A stretch of DNA of 64,000 nt from Rhineura floridana (GCF_030035675.1 NC_084482.1:224979943-225043942), one strand, 5' to 3'. Counted from the first letter of the stretch, positions 31,275 through 43,430 are shown. Numbers and translations are program-made. Notes: generated from the letters alone by a model not told the origin.

Positions 31275-31495
31275 GAGGAGATTCCTATTCCCCTGACAGA
31301 GCTCCAGGGCCAGAGTGGTTGAACAGTCAGCCCCTCTTCTGGGGATTGTAACTCTATGAGGGGAATAGGGCCTCTCCTAGCAACTTTCAGCACCCTTCAC
31401 ACACTACACTTCCCAGGATTCTTTGGGAGAAGTCATGACAGTTTAAAGTAGAATAAAGGTTTGGTGTGGATGTGGCCAGGGACAGCTTTGGTTTG
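31275..31495. mobile_element. MITE with inverted 'acaattcccag' arms (hAT-like), old
   Basis: It carries 'gggaatagggcctctcctag', 'cactacacttcccaggattc' and 'tttgggagaagtcatgacag', as in the copies at 56330-56470 and 57610-58965. It is non-coding. Confidence 0.55.
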
Positions 31496-31576
31496 AATTT
31501 GGATGGGAGACAACATGTGCCTGCTGTCGAATAAAAAGCTGGGGGGAACCCTGAAAAGAAATGATACTGTTCACAA

Positions 31577-31990
31577 TGTTTTCCTTTTGGAAAGGAAAGG
31601 GGCTTCCCTTCTGCCTAGTGCTCACCCACCCAATCTCCTTCCCTCCCTCCTCCTCCTCCTCACTTCCCCCTCTCCCTCCTCCTCTCCCATGATCAGTTTC
31701 ACCTATCCTAAGCATGATTGCACAGGAGTAAATCCCATTGAATTCAAAAAGCATGCAGATGATTAAACCTGCTCTCCTCTTCCCTCCTATCCCCTCCCTC
31801 TTGCCCCTTCCTTCCCAGTCCCATCCCCTCACCCCCTTCCCTTCCAATCCCCTCCCCCTGCTTCCCTTGCTTATCTCCCCTCCCTTACTCATCCTCTCTC
31901 CTCCCCCTTCTCCTCCTTCCCCAGATTCAGTTTAACCTATCCTAAGCATGACTGCATGTTAGTAAATCCCATTGAACTCAATAAACATGC
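31577..31990. repeat. CT-rich tandem-type repeat, copy 2
   Basis: Starts 'ttttccttttggaaaggaaa', followed by C/T tracts and two cores with 'cctatcctaagcatgattgc' or 'cctatcctaagcatgactgc'. It matches 12483-13170. Confidence 0.7.
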
Positions 31991-32525
31991 AAATGGCTGC
32001 CCATTTGCTACTGGGCCAAGTTCAAGGTTCTAGTTTTGGTGTACAAAGCCCTATACAGCTCGGGACCAGGATACCTGAAAGACCGTCTTCTCCCTTACAT
32101 ACCCAGTCAATCACTGCGCTCTGCAGGTGAGGGCCTCCTGCAGATACCGTCTTACCAGGAGGTTCATTCTGCACAATATAGGAAACGGACCTTTAGTGTG
32201 GCGGCACCTACCCTGTGGAATTCCCTCCCTTTGAATATTAGGCAGGCACAATCTCTGCTATCTTTTCGGCACCTTTTGAAGACTTTTCTTTTTCAACAAG
32301 CCTTTTAAGTTGAGCGCTAACCCAGTCTGTGTCTGTGTCAGAATTGCTTAATATGTTTTTTAATAATGTTTTTAACCCTTTTTAAAAGTTTTTTCAAAAA
32401 TGTTTTTAACACTGTTTTGTCTTAATGTATTTTAAGATTGGTTTTTACGATGTTTTAAAGAGTTTTTAGTGCTTTGTTTGCCACCCTGGGCTCCTGCTGG
32501 GAGGAAAGGCGGGATACAAATTACC
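31991..32525 (+). mobile_element. L2-clade LINE 3' end
   Basis: Frame: VLVYKALYSSGPGYLKDRLL, SAGEGLLQIPSYQEVHSAQY, FSVAAPTLWNSLPLNIRQAQ and FLFQQAF, then a 3' UTR to 'aggcgggatacaaatta'. It is close to the 19.2 kb L2 subfamily and abuts the CT-rich repeat. Confidence 0.85.
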
Positions 32526-33097
32526 CTGCTTTTCCTCTCCCTCTGTCCTTCTCCTTGCACCCCCTCACCTCCTTCCCAGCACAGCACGTCTTGTGTTTCG
32601 GTAATTTGGCTGATTGCAGGTGTTGCCACCACTCACCATATGCTCAGAGGCACATTACCAAATTCTTCCAAGCTACACAGGAAGTGGATTGGACTGTGAA
32701 AGACCAACCCAAATGGTGTTTGCATTTTGACAAATTTGTAGGGCAGTCCAATATCTCAGAGAGGAGGTCAGGTCTCCTGCTCCCCTGGTGCATTCACTAT
32801 AGCTGCCCAATTTCCCTGCTTTTTAAAGTTTCATAGAAATATCTGTGGACTATAGGTACATTCTTAAACCGCAAGGGGTTGTTTTTGCCTAAGAATGAAT
32901 TTCATTTGCTGTTTTAATGACTATTCACTCAGTTTGGAGAGGTCATTTTGGAATTATGTTATGTTGTTATGTTATGTTATGGTTTATTTCTACACCATCT
33001 TTTGGCCAAAGAGGCCCTCGAGGCTCACAAAAAAACACAAATACAAAATACACATCAGAAATATTTACAAAAATGTAAATATTAAATGTAAATGTAA

Positions 33098-33290
33098 AGA
33101 GAGCCAGTGTGATGTAGTGGTTAAGGTGTTGGACTACGGCCTGGGAGACCAGTGTTCGAATCCCCACACAGCCATGAAGCTCACTGGGTGACCTTGGGCC
33201 AGTCACTGCCTCTCAGCCTCATGAAAACCCTCTTCATAGGGTCGCCATAAGTCAGAATTGACTTGAAGACAGTCCATTTTCATTTTTTTC
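33098..33290 (+). mobile_element. tRNA-derived SINE, internal deletion
   Basis: Head 'gagagccagtgtgatgtagt' to tail 'cataagtcagaattgactt'. The part between 'ctctcagcctca' and 'tgaaaaccct' is shorter than in other copies. Confidence 0.8.
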
Positions 33291-34408
33291 ACTATTTATT
33301 TATTACATATATATTTATATTGGTCTTATCAGTTTCAAGCTGCAATCCTGCCCCTTCAACTTCACATTTACCAGGAGGGTCATGGACCCTCTTTTGGGAG
33401 AAGACTGAACCAAAGTAGGATTTGAGCACTTCTTACTTTTGTCATCTGTTATCATTTTGCCATCCTCATTGAGTAGTTGTACCACTGTTTCTTTTCTCTG
33501 TCTTTTACTATGGACGTACCTGAAGAAAGCTTTTTTGTTGCTTTTGGCATCTCTCACTAGCCTCAGCTCATTCTCAGCTTTAGCCTTCCTGACGCCATCC
33601 CTGCAATTCCGTGCTACTTGTCTGTATTCTTCCTTTGTGGCCTGGCCTTCCTTCCACTTCCTGTATGTGTCTTTTTTTGTTTGTTTTCAGGCATTCTCTA
33701 AGCTTTCTGTGAAGCCACATTGGCTTCTTCTGCTGTCTTCCCTCTTTCTTTTCTTGCCGGAATTGTTTGCCATTGCACCATTTAGAATTTTCTCTTTTAG
33801 AAACTCCCACACATCTTGGACTCTTTTTCTCATAAGGGTCGCTTGCCATGGGACCATATTTATCATTATTCTGAGTTTATTAAAATCAGCTTTCCTGAAG
33901 TCTAGGGTATGCGTACGGCTCAGCTTTTCTTCCTTTAAAATCAAGAACTCAAGTATAGCATGGTCACTTTCCCCCAGAGTTCCCATAACTCATCTACCAA
34001 GTCATCTCTTTTGGTTAGAATCAAGTCAAGGGTAGCTGATCCTCTAGTTGCTTCCTCCACTTTCTGTAGGAGAAAGTTATCACTAACACAAGTCAGGAAT
34101 TTCTTGGAGGGGCCGTACTCGGCAGAATTTGTCTCCCATCGGATACTGGAGTAATTTAAGACCCTCATTACTACTACATCATGCCTCCTCAAAGCATTGG
34201 TAATTTGCATTTCACCCTCATCTTCTCCTTGATTGGGTGGTCAGTATAGACTCCAACCACCATATTCCTTTTATTCCTTGCCCTGTTAATTTTAATCCAG
34301 ATACTCTCTGTGTAGCTGCCAAGCTCATCCACCTGTATTTCTGTGCAGGGATATATACTTTTAACATATGGTACGACTCCACCTCCCTTTCTATTCCTTC
34401 TGTTCTTT

Positions 34409-35840
34409 TTATTTATTTATTTATTTATTTATTAAATTTATATACCGCCCGACTAGCAATAGCTCTCTGGGTGGTGAACATAAAATAGCATAAAAATACA
34501 ATGAATAACAAAATAATACTAAAATACAATCAACAATCCAATACAATAAACATTTTAAAAATTAAATCAGTGTAACTTAAAATGCTTCAGAGAATAGGAA
34601 GGTTTTGACCTGGCGCCGGAAGGAGAGCAGAGTCGGCGCCAGGCGTACTTCCTCGGGGAGACTGTTCCATAGTTCGGGGGCCACCACTGAGAAGGCCCTA
34701 GATCTTGTCATCACCCTCCGGGCCTCCCTGTGAGTTGGAACCCGGAGGAGGGCCTTCGTAGCAGAACGTAGTGCACGGGCCGGTTCATATCGGAAGAGGC
34801 GTTCCGCAAGGTATCGTGGTCCCGCACCGTATAAGGCTTTATAGGTTAATACCAACACTTTGAATCTAGCCCGGAAACATATTGGCAACCAGTGCAAGCT
34901 GGCCAGAACAGGTGTTATATGCTCGGACCGCTTGGTCCTTGTCAGCAATCTGGCCGCCGCATTTTGCACTAGTTGTAGCTTCCGAACTGTCTTCAAAGGT
35001 AGCCCTACGTAAAGCGCATTACAGTAATCCAAACGTGAGGTTACCAGAGCATGTACCACTGATGTAAGGTCCTCTTTACTCAAATAGGGACGTAGCTGGG
35101 CTACCAACCGAAGTTGGTAAAACGCATTCCTAACCACCGAGGCTACTTGAGCCTCAAGTGAGAGGGAAGAGTCTAAAAAGACTCCCAGACTACGAACCCG
35201 GTCCTTTAGGGGGAGTGTAACCCCGTCCAGGACAGGGTATATATCCACCATCCGATCAGAGAACCCGTCCACCAACAGCATCTCAGTCTTGTCTGGATTG
35301 AGCTTCAGTTTGTTAACTCTCATCCAGTCCATTGTCGAGGCCAGGCAACGGTTCAGCAAATCGACAGCCTCACCTGAAGAAGGTGAAAAGGTGAAGTAGA
35401 GCTGCGTGTCATCAGCATACTGATGACAACGCACTCCAAAACTCCTGATGACCTCTCCCAACGGCTTCATGTAGATATTAAAAAGCAGGGGGGACAAAAC
35501 TGACCCCTGCGGGACCCCATATTGGAGAGCCCGCGGTGTCGAGCAATGTTCCCCAAGCACTACCTTCTGGAGACGACCCGCCAAGTAGGAGCGGAACCAC
35601 TGCCAAGCAGTACCTCCAACTCCCAACTCCGCGAGCCTCTCCAGAAGGATACCATGGTCGATGGTATCAAAAGCCGCGGAGAGATCAAGGAGAATCAACA
35701 GAGTTACACTCCCTCTGTCTCTTTCCCGACATAGGTCATCGTACAGGGCGACCAAGGCTGTCTCAGTGCCAAAACCAGGCCTAAAACCCGACTGAAATGG
35801 ATCTAGATAATCAGTTTCATCCAATAGCGCCTGGAGCTAT
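34409..35840 (-). mobile_element. L2-clade LINE, 5'-truncated, inserted in CR1
   Basis: On the minus strand it runs from about 35840 (inside the RT) to an (AAAT)n tail at 34409-34436. The CR1 endonuclease continues on either side. The coding part is open throughout, so it is young. Confidence 0.9.
34577..35824 (-). CDS. L2 ORF2, C-terminal 415 residues (reverse transcriptase)
   Basis: Open from the first ATG in the truncated element to the stop. RT motifs are FQSGFRPGFGTETALVALYD, LLILLDLSAAFDTIDH, YGVPQGSVLSPLLFNIYMKP and the active site YADDTQLYF. Behind them lie LDSSLSLEAQVASVVRNAF, VQNAAARLLTRTK, LHWLPI and the L2 end FLFSEAF. The endonuclease and ORF1 are missing, because the insertion is truncated at about 35840. 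The 'start' is an internal methionine and not a real initiation site. No stop or frameshift interrupts it. Confidence 0.85.
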   Translation of the reverse strand: MDETDYLDPFQSGFRPGFGTETALVALYDDLCRERDRGSVTLLILLDLSAAFDTIDHGILLERLAELGVGGTAWQWFRSYLAGRLQKVVLGEHCSTPRALQYGVPQGSVLSPLLFNIYMKPLGEVIRSFGVRCHQYADDTQLYFTFSPSSGEAVDLLNRCLASTMDWMRVNKLKLNPDKTEMLLVDGFSDRMVDIYPVLDGVTLPLKDRVRSLGVFLDSSLSLEAQVASVVRNAFYQLRLVAQLRPYLSKEDLTSVVHALVTSRLDYCNALYVGLPLKTVRKLQLVQNAAARLLTRTKRSEHITPVLASLHWLPICFRARFKVLVLTYKALYGAGPRYLAERLFRYEPARALRSATKALLRVPTHREARRVMTRSRAFSVVAPELWNSLPEEVRLAPTLLSFRRQVKTFLFSEAF

Positions 35841-36157
35841 TTTGAAAGAGTTATGTCCTTTAATTGCTGTATTCCAGTCATGGGAGTCATCCCACCAAGT
35901 TACAGTTATATCTATCAAGTCATATTTACTCGCCTGTATTAAGAGTTCAAGTTTGTCCTGTTTGTTTCCCATTCTGTGGGCATTAGTATGCAGACATTTA
36001 AGACCTTGTGATTTACTGCATGGCTTCTTCCTATATTTTTATGAAGACTATTACTGGGCCCCATCAGAGCCTATGCTGTGTCCAAACACATTCTTCCCAG
36101 TCCTTGTGAGGTTTAACCCATCACTTGCCAGCAGTCCATCTTCCAGAAAGCATAGCC

Positions 36158-37130
36158 CGTGGGCATCTATACCTCAGCTATATGAAACCAAGGTGCAGGC
36201 TGGTTTGTGTTCCCACTGTATCTGTGGTGCTGTTGGGCACTCAAGGTAGGCATGTCTTGCCAGGTCCCCCTCGCACCGCATGGCCAGGCCCCCTGCTCAC
36301 TCCAGGCCCAGGAGAAACTGACCTTTTCTACCTGTCTCTCAGTGGCACTAGTTGAAACTTCTCCCTGCTAGAACAGAAAAGGTATGTCCTGATTAATTGG
36401 CCACTCAGAGAAAGGACAGTGAGAGATACTTGGGGAAAGAATTTCCACCAGGACAGAAGACAGACACAAGATCAGGCAGAAGATTCCCTGCCCAATATTG
36501 TTTAGGGAAACTGATGGGGGATGGTAAGTCATTGGGATGGGTGTCTCAAACTGGATTCCCAGCAATCAGGCACCAGTTGCTTTTCCCCTGCATCACCAGT
36601 TGTCTGTATGCAATGCAAGGCCCTGTAAAGCCCTCAATTCAGCTTTTGCTCCTCAGCTGAAGTAACTCTTCTCTCCTCAGAGGACCTCATCTCTCAGTGC
36701 CTCCTGAGTCTGAAGAACTCATATGATGGTGCCTATCTCTGTTCCTCTGATCCCCCTTTCCACCTCTGCAAGTTCCACCCTAGACTAGAACCAGAGGTTG
36801 CAGGTGAAATACCCAACCTACTGGGTGTTAGCAGGTGAGGCGTTCCCCTTCCAGTACAGAACAACAGCACTAACCTTTGTAGAGCAGAGCTTGGGCCAAA
36901 GCTGCCTTTCTGTCTGACCAGTTGCTTCCCCTGGTTTTGCTTCCATTTCCACCCATGACATATTGTGAAAATGATACCACAGTTGCATCCCAGGAGACAG
37001 CAAAAACTCAAGCATGAAAAGCACCAATACGAGTAGGAGCTCATTGAAGTGGATGTGTGCTGAGATCCTCAACTTCTTTCTGGAAATGCTAACAGGATTT
37101 TCTTCTCCCCACCCTCCACCCCTACGCAGG
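36158..37130 (+). repeat. Duplicated intron segment upstream of gene B (partner 14226-15300)
   Basis: The partner of the gene A segment. It ends in the pyrimidine tract and 'gcaggtgatgg', like 'tcaggtgatga' in A. It lacks the finger-fragment insertion found in A and so shows the earlier state. Confidence 0.75.
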
Positions 37131-37290
37131 TGATGGACACAACGGGAGTTGTAGAGGCGCATCTGTAGTGCCATTGGAAACAATGAAGCCTGAAGCAACA
37201 ATAAATAAATAATGCTCTGTAATCAAAGAGGACCAGAAAAGCAAGAGGGGAACCAGTCAAAGAACGATATGAAGAAATTTGTTTCTTCAG

Positions 37291-39887
37291 GTACTGACGA
37301 ACTCCTAATCCTTCAAGAAGATCAGCAAGCAAAGACAAGGGAAAAGATTGCCATGTTTGGGAATATACTCGAGGAAGGATCAAAAGTTAGTATTAATTGC
37401 AGAGTCTATGCAGGAGATAAACCATTTAAATGCATGGAATGTGGAAAGGGATTCAGCAAAAGAGGAGCACTTCAAAATCATCAAAGAACACACACAGGGG
37501 AGAAACCATTTCATTGTACAGAGTGTGGAAAGGGCTTCAGTCATAGAGCAGATCGTAATGTTCATCAACGTATCCACACAGGGGAAAAACCATTTAAATG
37601 CATGGAATGTGGAAAGGGCTTCATTGCTAGTGGAACACTTAGCAAACATCTGAGAATCCACACAGGAGAGAAGCCGTATAAATGTGAGAAGTGTGGAAGG
37701 AGTTTCAGTTACAAAACAGATTGTAAGATTCATCAACGTATCCACACAGGGGAAAAACCATTTAAATGCCTGGAGTGTGGAAAGTGCTTCAATCAACGAT
37801 GCAATCTTAAAAAACATCAAAAAATCCACACAGGGGAGAAACCATTTAAATGCATGGGGTGTGGAAAGTGCTTCAGTCAACAGGACACACTTAAAAAACA
37901 TCAAAGAATGCACACAGAGGAAAAACCATTTCAATGCATGGAGTGTGGAAAGAGCTTCCGTTGGGAATCATACCTAATGTTACATCAACGAACTCATACA
38001 GGGGAGAAACCATTTCAGTGCATGGAGTGTAGAAAATGCTTCAGTCAACAGGGAGCACTTAAAAAACATCAAAGAACCCACACAGGGGAGAAACCATTTA
38101 AATGCATGGAATGTGAAAAGTGCTTCAGTGAACAGGGAGCACTTAAAAAGCATCAAAGAACTCATACAGGAGAGAAACCATACAAATGTGAGGAGTGTGG
38201 AAAGAGTTTTAGTCAGAAAGCACATCATACAGTTCATCAACGTATCCATACAGGGGAAAAACCATTTAAGTGCATGGAATGTGGAAAATGCTTCTTGGAT
38301 AATGGAATACTTACTATACATCGAAGAATCCACACAGGAGAGAAGCCATATAAATGCATGGAATGTGGAAAGAGGTTTTGTCAGAGTGGACACCTTACTT
38401 CTCATCAAAGAACTCACATAGGAGAGAAACCATATAAATGTGAGGACTGTGGAAAGAGATTTAGTGTGAATGAAGAATTTACTTCACATCAAAGAATCCA
38501 CAGAGGAGAGAAACCATATCAATGTGAGGAGTGTGGAAAGAGTTTCATTCACAAAACACATCATAACATTCACCAACGTGTCCACACAGGAGAAAAGCCA
38601 TATAAATGCATGGAGTGTGGAAAGAGCTTCAGTCACAAAGCTGGTTGTAAAGTTCATCAACATATCCACACAGGGGAAAAACCATTTAAGTGCATGGAGT
38701 GTGGAAAGAGCTTTTTTGATAGTGGAACACTTTCTAAACATCAAAGAAGACACACAGGAGAGAAACCATATAAATGTATGGAATGTGGAAAGAGCTTCAG
38801 TCAGAGTGGAAACCTTAGTGTACATCAAAGAACTCACACAGGAGAGAAACCGTATAAATGTGAGGACTGTGGAAAGAGTTTTAGTCAGGGATCAAAGCTT
38901 ACTTTACATCACCGAACTCACACAGGGGAGAAACCATTTCATTGTATAGACTGTGGAAAGAGCTTCAGTCAGACAGCCATTCTTAAGGTTCATCAACGTG
39001 TCCACATAGGAGAAAAACCATTTAAATGCAAGGAGTGTGGAAGGAGTTTCAGTGCTAGTGGAACACTTTGTAAACATCAAAGAATCCACACAGGAAAGAA
39101 GCTATATAAATGTGAGGAGTGTGGAAAGAGTTTCAGACAAAATAAAGATTGTAAGGTTCATAAACATATCCACATAGGGGGAAAAACATTTAAGTGCATG
39201 GAGTGTGGAAAGAGCTTCTTTGGTAGTGGAAGACTTTCTAACCATCAAAGAGTACACACAGGAAAGAAGCCATATAGTTGTATGGAATGTGGAAAAAGCT
39301 TCAGTCAGAGTGGACACCTAAGTTCTCATCAAAGAACACACACAGGGGAGAAACCATATAAATGCATGGAATGTGGAAAGAGTTTCAGTCAGGGTTCTGG
39401 GCTTACTTTACATCACCGAACTCACACAGGGGAGAAACCATTTCATTGTATAGAGTGTGGAAAGAATTTCAGTCACAAAGCAGGTCATAAGGTTCATCAA
39501 CGTATCCACACAGGGGAGAAGCCCTATAAGTGCATGGAGTGTGGAAAGAGCTTCAGTCAAGGTTCAAACCTTACTTCACATCAGCGAACTCACACAGGAG
39601 AGAAGGCATATAAATGTGAGGAATGTGGAAAGAGCTTCAGTCAGAAAGCCATTCTTAAGGTTCATCAACGTATCCACACTGGGGAAAAACCATTTAAATG
39701 CATGGAGTGTGGAAAGAGCTTCATTGCTCGTGGAACACTTACTAAGCATCAAAGAATCCACGCAGGAGAGAAGCTGTATAAATGTGGGGCACATGGAATC
39801 AGTTTCAGTCACAAAAAAGATTTTAAGGGAGGAACCATTTCAATATATGGAGCATGGAAAGTGCTTCAGTTAGGGTTCAACATTTAA
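37291..39887 (+). CDS. Zinc-finger gene B, finger exon, 28 C2H2 fingers
   Basis: C2H2 zinc-finger protein, presumably nuclear and DNA-binding. The exon most likely starts at 37291 after 'tttgtttcttcag', in phase 1, as in genes A and C. The frame also stays open upstream to an ATG at 37212, with a stop two codons before it, so an unspliced start is possible. A non-finger spacer ([18 protein letters not shown] ... [12 protein letters not shown]) precedes 28 consecutive intact fingers with TGEKP-type linkers. Fingers 8 (CMECRK) and 9 (CMECEK) have changed spacer residues but keep all ligands. A 29th finger ([16 protein letters not shown]) has lost ligands, and the frame ends at TAA 39885-39887. 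No KRAB or SCAN exon was recognised upstream. Confidence 0.88.
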
Positions 39888-40290
39888 TATACACAACACA
39901 CACACACACACAACAGAGAAACTATGTAAATGTATAGGATATGGAAACGCCTTCTGTTGGCCCAATGGTCTTTGTTCACATCAAAGAACCTACATTGGTG
40001 AGAAACTGCATCAATGTATGGAAAGTTTGTAGACCTTCATTGATGGAATATACTGAACATCAAAGAACTCACATAGTGAGAGAAATCAAATGTATAAATG
40101 CTGGAAAGGGCTTCAGTGAAAAAAGAAGCCTTCCTACATAGAAAAGAATCCACAGAAGGAAGAAATCATAGAAATGTGTGGTCTGTGGAAAGAATTTCAT
40201 CCAGAGTTCATCACAGGGAACATCAAAATATCTGGGGGTGGGGGGTATTATTTAAATGCTTGGAGGAACTCACAAGGAGTCAAGTCGTAT
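39888..40290 (+). pseudogene. Decayed fingers downstream of gene B
   Basis: Broken finger phrases in changing frames: 'ggatatggaaacgccttctg', 'cacatcaaagaacctacatt', 'aaatgctggaaagggcttca' and 'tctgtggaaagaatttcatc'. A short (CA)n run lies at 39891-39912. The ancestral array was longer by at least four fingers. Confidence 0.7.
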
Positions 40291-40329
40291 GAATGCTCAC
40301 TGTACAGTAAAGGTTCTGTAATAAATCAA

Positions 40330-40690
40330 GATTAATTCTTATACACTTTCCCCCCAAAACAGTGTTGATATTCCATGTCTGTACATTTTTCTTTAACTAC
40401 ACTGTGGGTGTGGGTGCTGGCAGATGTATATTCCTACCTGAGGGATTTTGTCAATGCCCATCATTGTTGAAATTGGGATGGAGGTGTTGTGAGTCAACCC
40501 CTTCAATGAAAACCAGCAGTTTATTCTGTCTTGCACAGTTGGCGTTTGGAACATTTGCCTGCCCAGGAGAACAGATCTAGCGTGGCATTGTAAGTCATTC
40601 TTGTATCGAAATAATTCTCAGAGATGTTATAGCCCAGGGTAGTGTTGGGTTGCAGCCTGGGATCATGGTGTTAAGAGGGAAACGGCTCGT
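40330..40690. other. No gene recognised
   Basis: Probably the 3' flank of gene B. No repeat or coding signal that I can name. Confidence 0.4.
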
Positions 40691-41750
40691 CTTGAGCATG
40701 TACTTCACTTTTCTTCTTCCTTTTCCAGCCTGTCCTCCCCCAATTCTTGGGGCTTCACCTCCATCTTTCCAGTGGCTTCCCTGCTGGCAGGTTCCTGGAC
40801 AATTAAAGCCCCTTCCTCCTCCACCACTGACTGCAACTCTTTATAGTCTAAGCCCTCCAGCTGCCCATCCACTTCCTGGATCTTGTTAGCCACCCGAGTC
40901 TGAGTGCCCTTGTAGTGGCTGATCAGGCCAGGCTCTCACCTCCTCACATGGACTCTCCTTTTTCTCTTCAAAGATGCTTTCAAGGTCCTCTAGCCCCGGG
41001 GGGCCTGCTGGCACATCTGCTCTGTTTGCAGCCAGTGCTCCTGATTCTACCATTGCTTTTGCTGATTTTTCTGATGCTCTTTCTTAAGCTGTTTATTTGC
41101 AGCTGGATCTCCTGGCACATCAGTTTAATCAGTTCCAGGGCTGCTGCTATTCCTTCCTCCATTTTGACTCAGGCACACCTTGCTCCAGGAAACTCAATCC
41201 CACGTAACACTAACCAGTGTTATGTGCACCCCAGTGTCTGAATAGTGCAAGACTTCCAGGGGTTCCAGGACTTACCAAAGATTGTTTTCCTTAAAATGAG
41301 GGTCAGCCAAGACTGTGGTGTCTTTCGGGTGTTTGGTTTTATTAACACATATATACAACCTGAGCATAAGATGGAGGGGTTGGCAGCAGGGACAGTCCAA
41401 TAGATCTTGCTTCCCCATTAGGCTTCTAGGGAGGCACCCCAAAACCATGGCCTTGGATTCAGCACGGAGAGCAGGCCTCTCTGTGTCTTTCCAGCTTCAC
41501 CTCAGACTAATTAAAAAAACACAAGCCTCTGGGCTTCAGGATGGGAGAGGGGGAGGAGGGCCTCTCTCTGGAAAGACTACCCATAGCTACAGGACTACTC
41601 TGGACCACATCCTTACATATGCAAATTGGTCCATCCAGCGAACAAAGAGGCCACAATCTATTAGTTTATGGAAGAAAACTGGTCTGACCAGTAGAGGAGG
41701 GGACTCATAAAACACCATCCAGACCAACCCCACAATCCTATAACAATACA
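40690..41750 (-). mobile_element. Possible broken LTR retroelement (LTR plus gag-like reading)
   Basis: Minus-strand reading finds an LTR-like block at about 41293-41747 with TGTT...ACA ends and an internal AATAAA, followed by short acidic and coiled-coil-like readings (MEEGIAAALELIKLMCQE; VEEEGALIVQEPASREAT) of the sort found in gag. No second LTR was found, so the family is open (gypsy-like or endogenous retrovirus). Treated as a fossil. It appears broken. Confidence 0.3.
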
Positions 41751-41889
41751 TTGCTTAATGGAAGTCTGTTTTTACTTACTGTCTTTTAAATCAATATTCT
41801 AACTTCTTTAACATAATAAAACTTACTTAATTAACTCTTAAATAACCTTGGGTCTCAGCATCAAAAAAGATCCCAAACTCTGGTCAGAG

Positions 41890-42200
41890 TTGCATATAGA
41901 AAGTAGATTCTCACATGAAAAAGCATGCTTTAGTAATCGTAGCCCGCCGCTTTTCCTTCCAGCGGTTGAGAAATGCACAAAAAACAAAAGCCAAGGGATA
42001 AAATGAGTTGGGTTTTTTTTATATAACGTATATATCTGCATATCACTCTTTCCCTAAAATATTCCAATAGCCTTTTGCAACTGAATAGCACAGCATCAAC
42101 CGTTAATATAAACAAGTATTCCACTGAAAAATTTGACAAATGTAAACATTGACTGGGACTTGGATTGGAGCTGTTCTGAACATAAACTACTCTATTGAGT
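41890..42200. repeat. Unnamed repeat, copy 2 (partner 25090-25440)
   Basis: Matches 25090-25440 without the L2 tail found there. It is non-coding. Confidence 0.7.
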
Positions 42201-42209
42201 GTACATACA

Positions 42210-42640
42210 CACGTAAAGACTTCAAAAGATATTTTCCATATAATCCAGGCACGCTCAATGCCAGACATGCTTCAGATTTAACAACCTTCAGTAGCAACAA
42301 GCAATGTCTTCTGCATGGGTTCAGAGGGCAATGGCAAATAAATTAGTGCTGCAAGAATCTGCTTGGAACAAAATAAGATGATCTGTTATCTCCAAAGCTA
42401 TAGCTGCATGCAAGTGTCCCAGTTGCACATAATCTGAAACCTAGTTTTCCTGAACAGCTCTAGTGGAGAGATGACATGATTTTGTGAGCAACAGGCCATT
42501 TCATCATCATTGCATGCATCTGATGAAATCGTCTCTGCTCCAAAAAAAAAATGCATGCCATAACAAACATGTTAGTCTTAAAGATGTCACAAGACTCTTT
42601 GTTGTTTCCCATAATTAATATTTAAGGAGAGTGAATTTCA
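42210..42640. other. No gene recognised
   Basis: AT-rich sequence without convincing structure. Confidence 0.4.
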
Positions 42641-42649
42641 AAGGGTAGG

Positions 42650-43015
42650 TGCCACAACACTCCCTATGTTGTGCTTTATACAGCAAAACCAGTACCTTGA
42701 ACTTAGCTAATGGGCAGCCAATGCAATACTTTCAGCGGTGGGGTGACATATTGGTGATACCCTGCCCCACTGAGTATTTGAGCTGCCACATTGTGCACCA
42801 GCTGCTGCTTCCAGACCAACCTCAAGGGCAGCCCCACATACAGCACATTACAGTAATCCAGCCTGGAGGTTATCAGTGCATGGACAACAGTAATCAAGCT
42901 ATCTGCATCCAGAAACGGCAGCAGCTATCTTACCACCTGAAGCTGGTAAAAGGCACTCCTAGCCGCTGAGGTCACCTGAGCCTCTAGCCACAAACCAGGA
43001 GTATCCCCAGACTAC
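42650..43015 (-). mobile_element. L2-clade LINE fragment
   Basis: Minus-strand frame: VVHALITSRLDYCNVLYVGL, KQQLVHNVAAQILSGAGYHQ and LKVLHWLPIS. It covers the RT C-terminal region and is diverged. Confidence 0.8.
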
Positions 43016-43430
43016 ATATTTTGGCTATTTTTGTTTTTATTTATGCCATGTGCAGACAGGAAGCTCTGGGCCAGGTAGGATGCATTGGCATCTTGTAGAG
43101 GACCCTCTCCCATTTACTGGGGTGTATGATTTGTCCTTGCCCAAAGCACATTCATTTTTTTTCTGTATGGTTTGACTGTTTTCGTTTTGCATCATTGCCC
43201 ACATCCGTGACGCTTTGGCCCAGGTGGCATGCATCTCATTTGCTTGGGCTTGTGATTTGTTCTGGCCCAAAGTGTAAATAACTTCATTGTTCTGCTTGTA
43301 GTGGGAACCCTCTGACCATGGAGATACACAACATGGAGTAATCCAGTGTGTATTTGGGGGGTTCAAGGGAATATAAACTTTAATTTGATGTTCAGGAAGC
43401 TGTGAATTTTCCTTCATGTCTTTTGAATAC
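43016..43430. other. Unassigned, with an internal near-repeat
   Basis: Two related phrases, 'ctgggccaggtaggatgcat' (43069) and 'tggcccaggtggcatgcatc' (43214), each lie before a 'gatttgtcctt/gatttgttctg' phrase. This suggests an old tandem duplication of about 145 bp. No gene was seen. Confidence 0.4.

Larger units (their letters stand above)
33318..36020 (-). mobile_element. CR1 LINE fragment, minus strand, split by an L2
   Basis: Minus-strand frames give the linker and endonuclease (RYVHSKRQRKETVVQLLNED, TRGSATLDLILTKRDDLVDE, ESIWIKINRA, VVPYVKS) left of the L2. On the right comes the endonuclease start (LKCLHTNAHRMGNKQDKLEL, DLIDITVTWWDDSHDW). This is the segment also present in the CR1 at 17.9-25.0 kb, including the site where copia inserted there ('cattactactacatcatgcc'), which is uninterrupted here. 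Confidence 0.85.

Noticed and set aside
36660-36780. A possible KRAB exon before gene B ('ctctcctcag' then 'aggacctcatctctcag')
   Set aside because: The acceptor is fair, but the residues do not show the KRAB landmarks and the gene A copy is not open in the same way.
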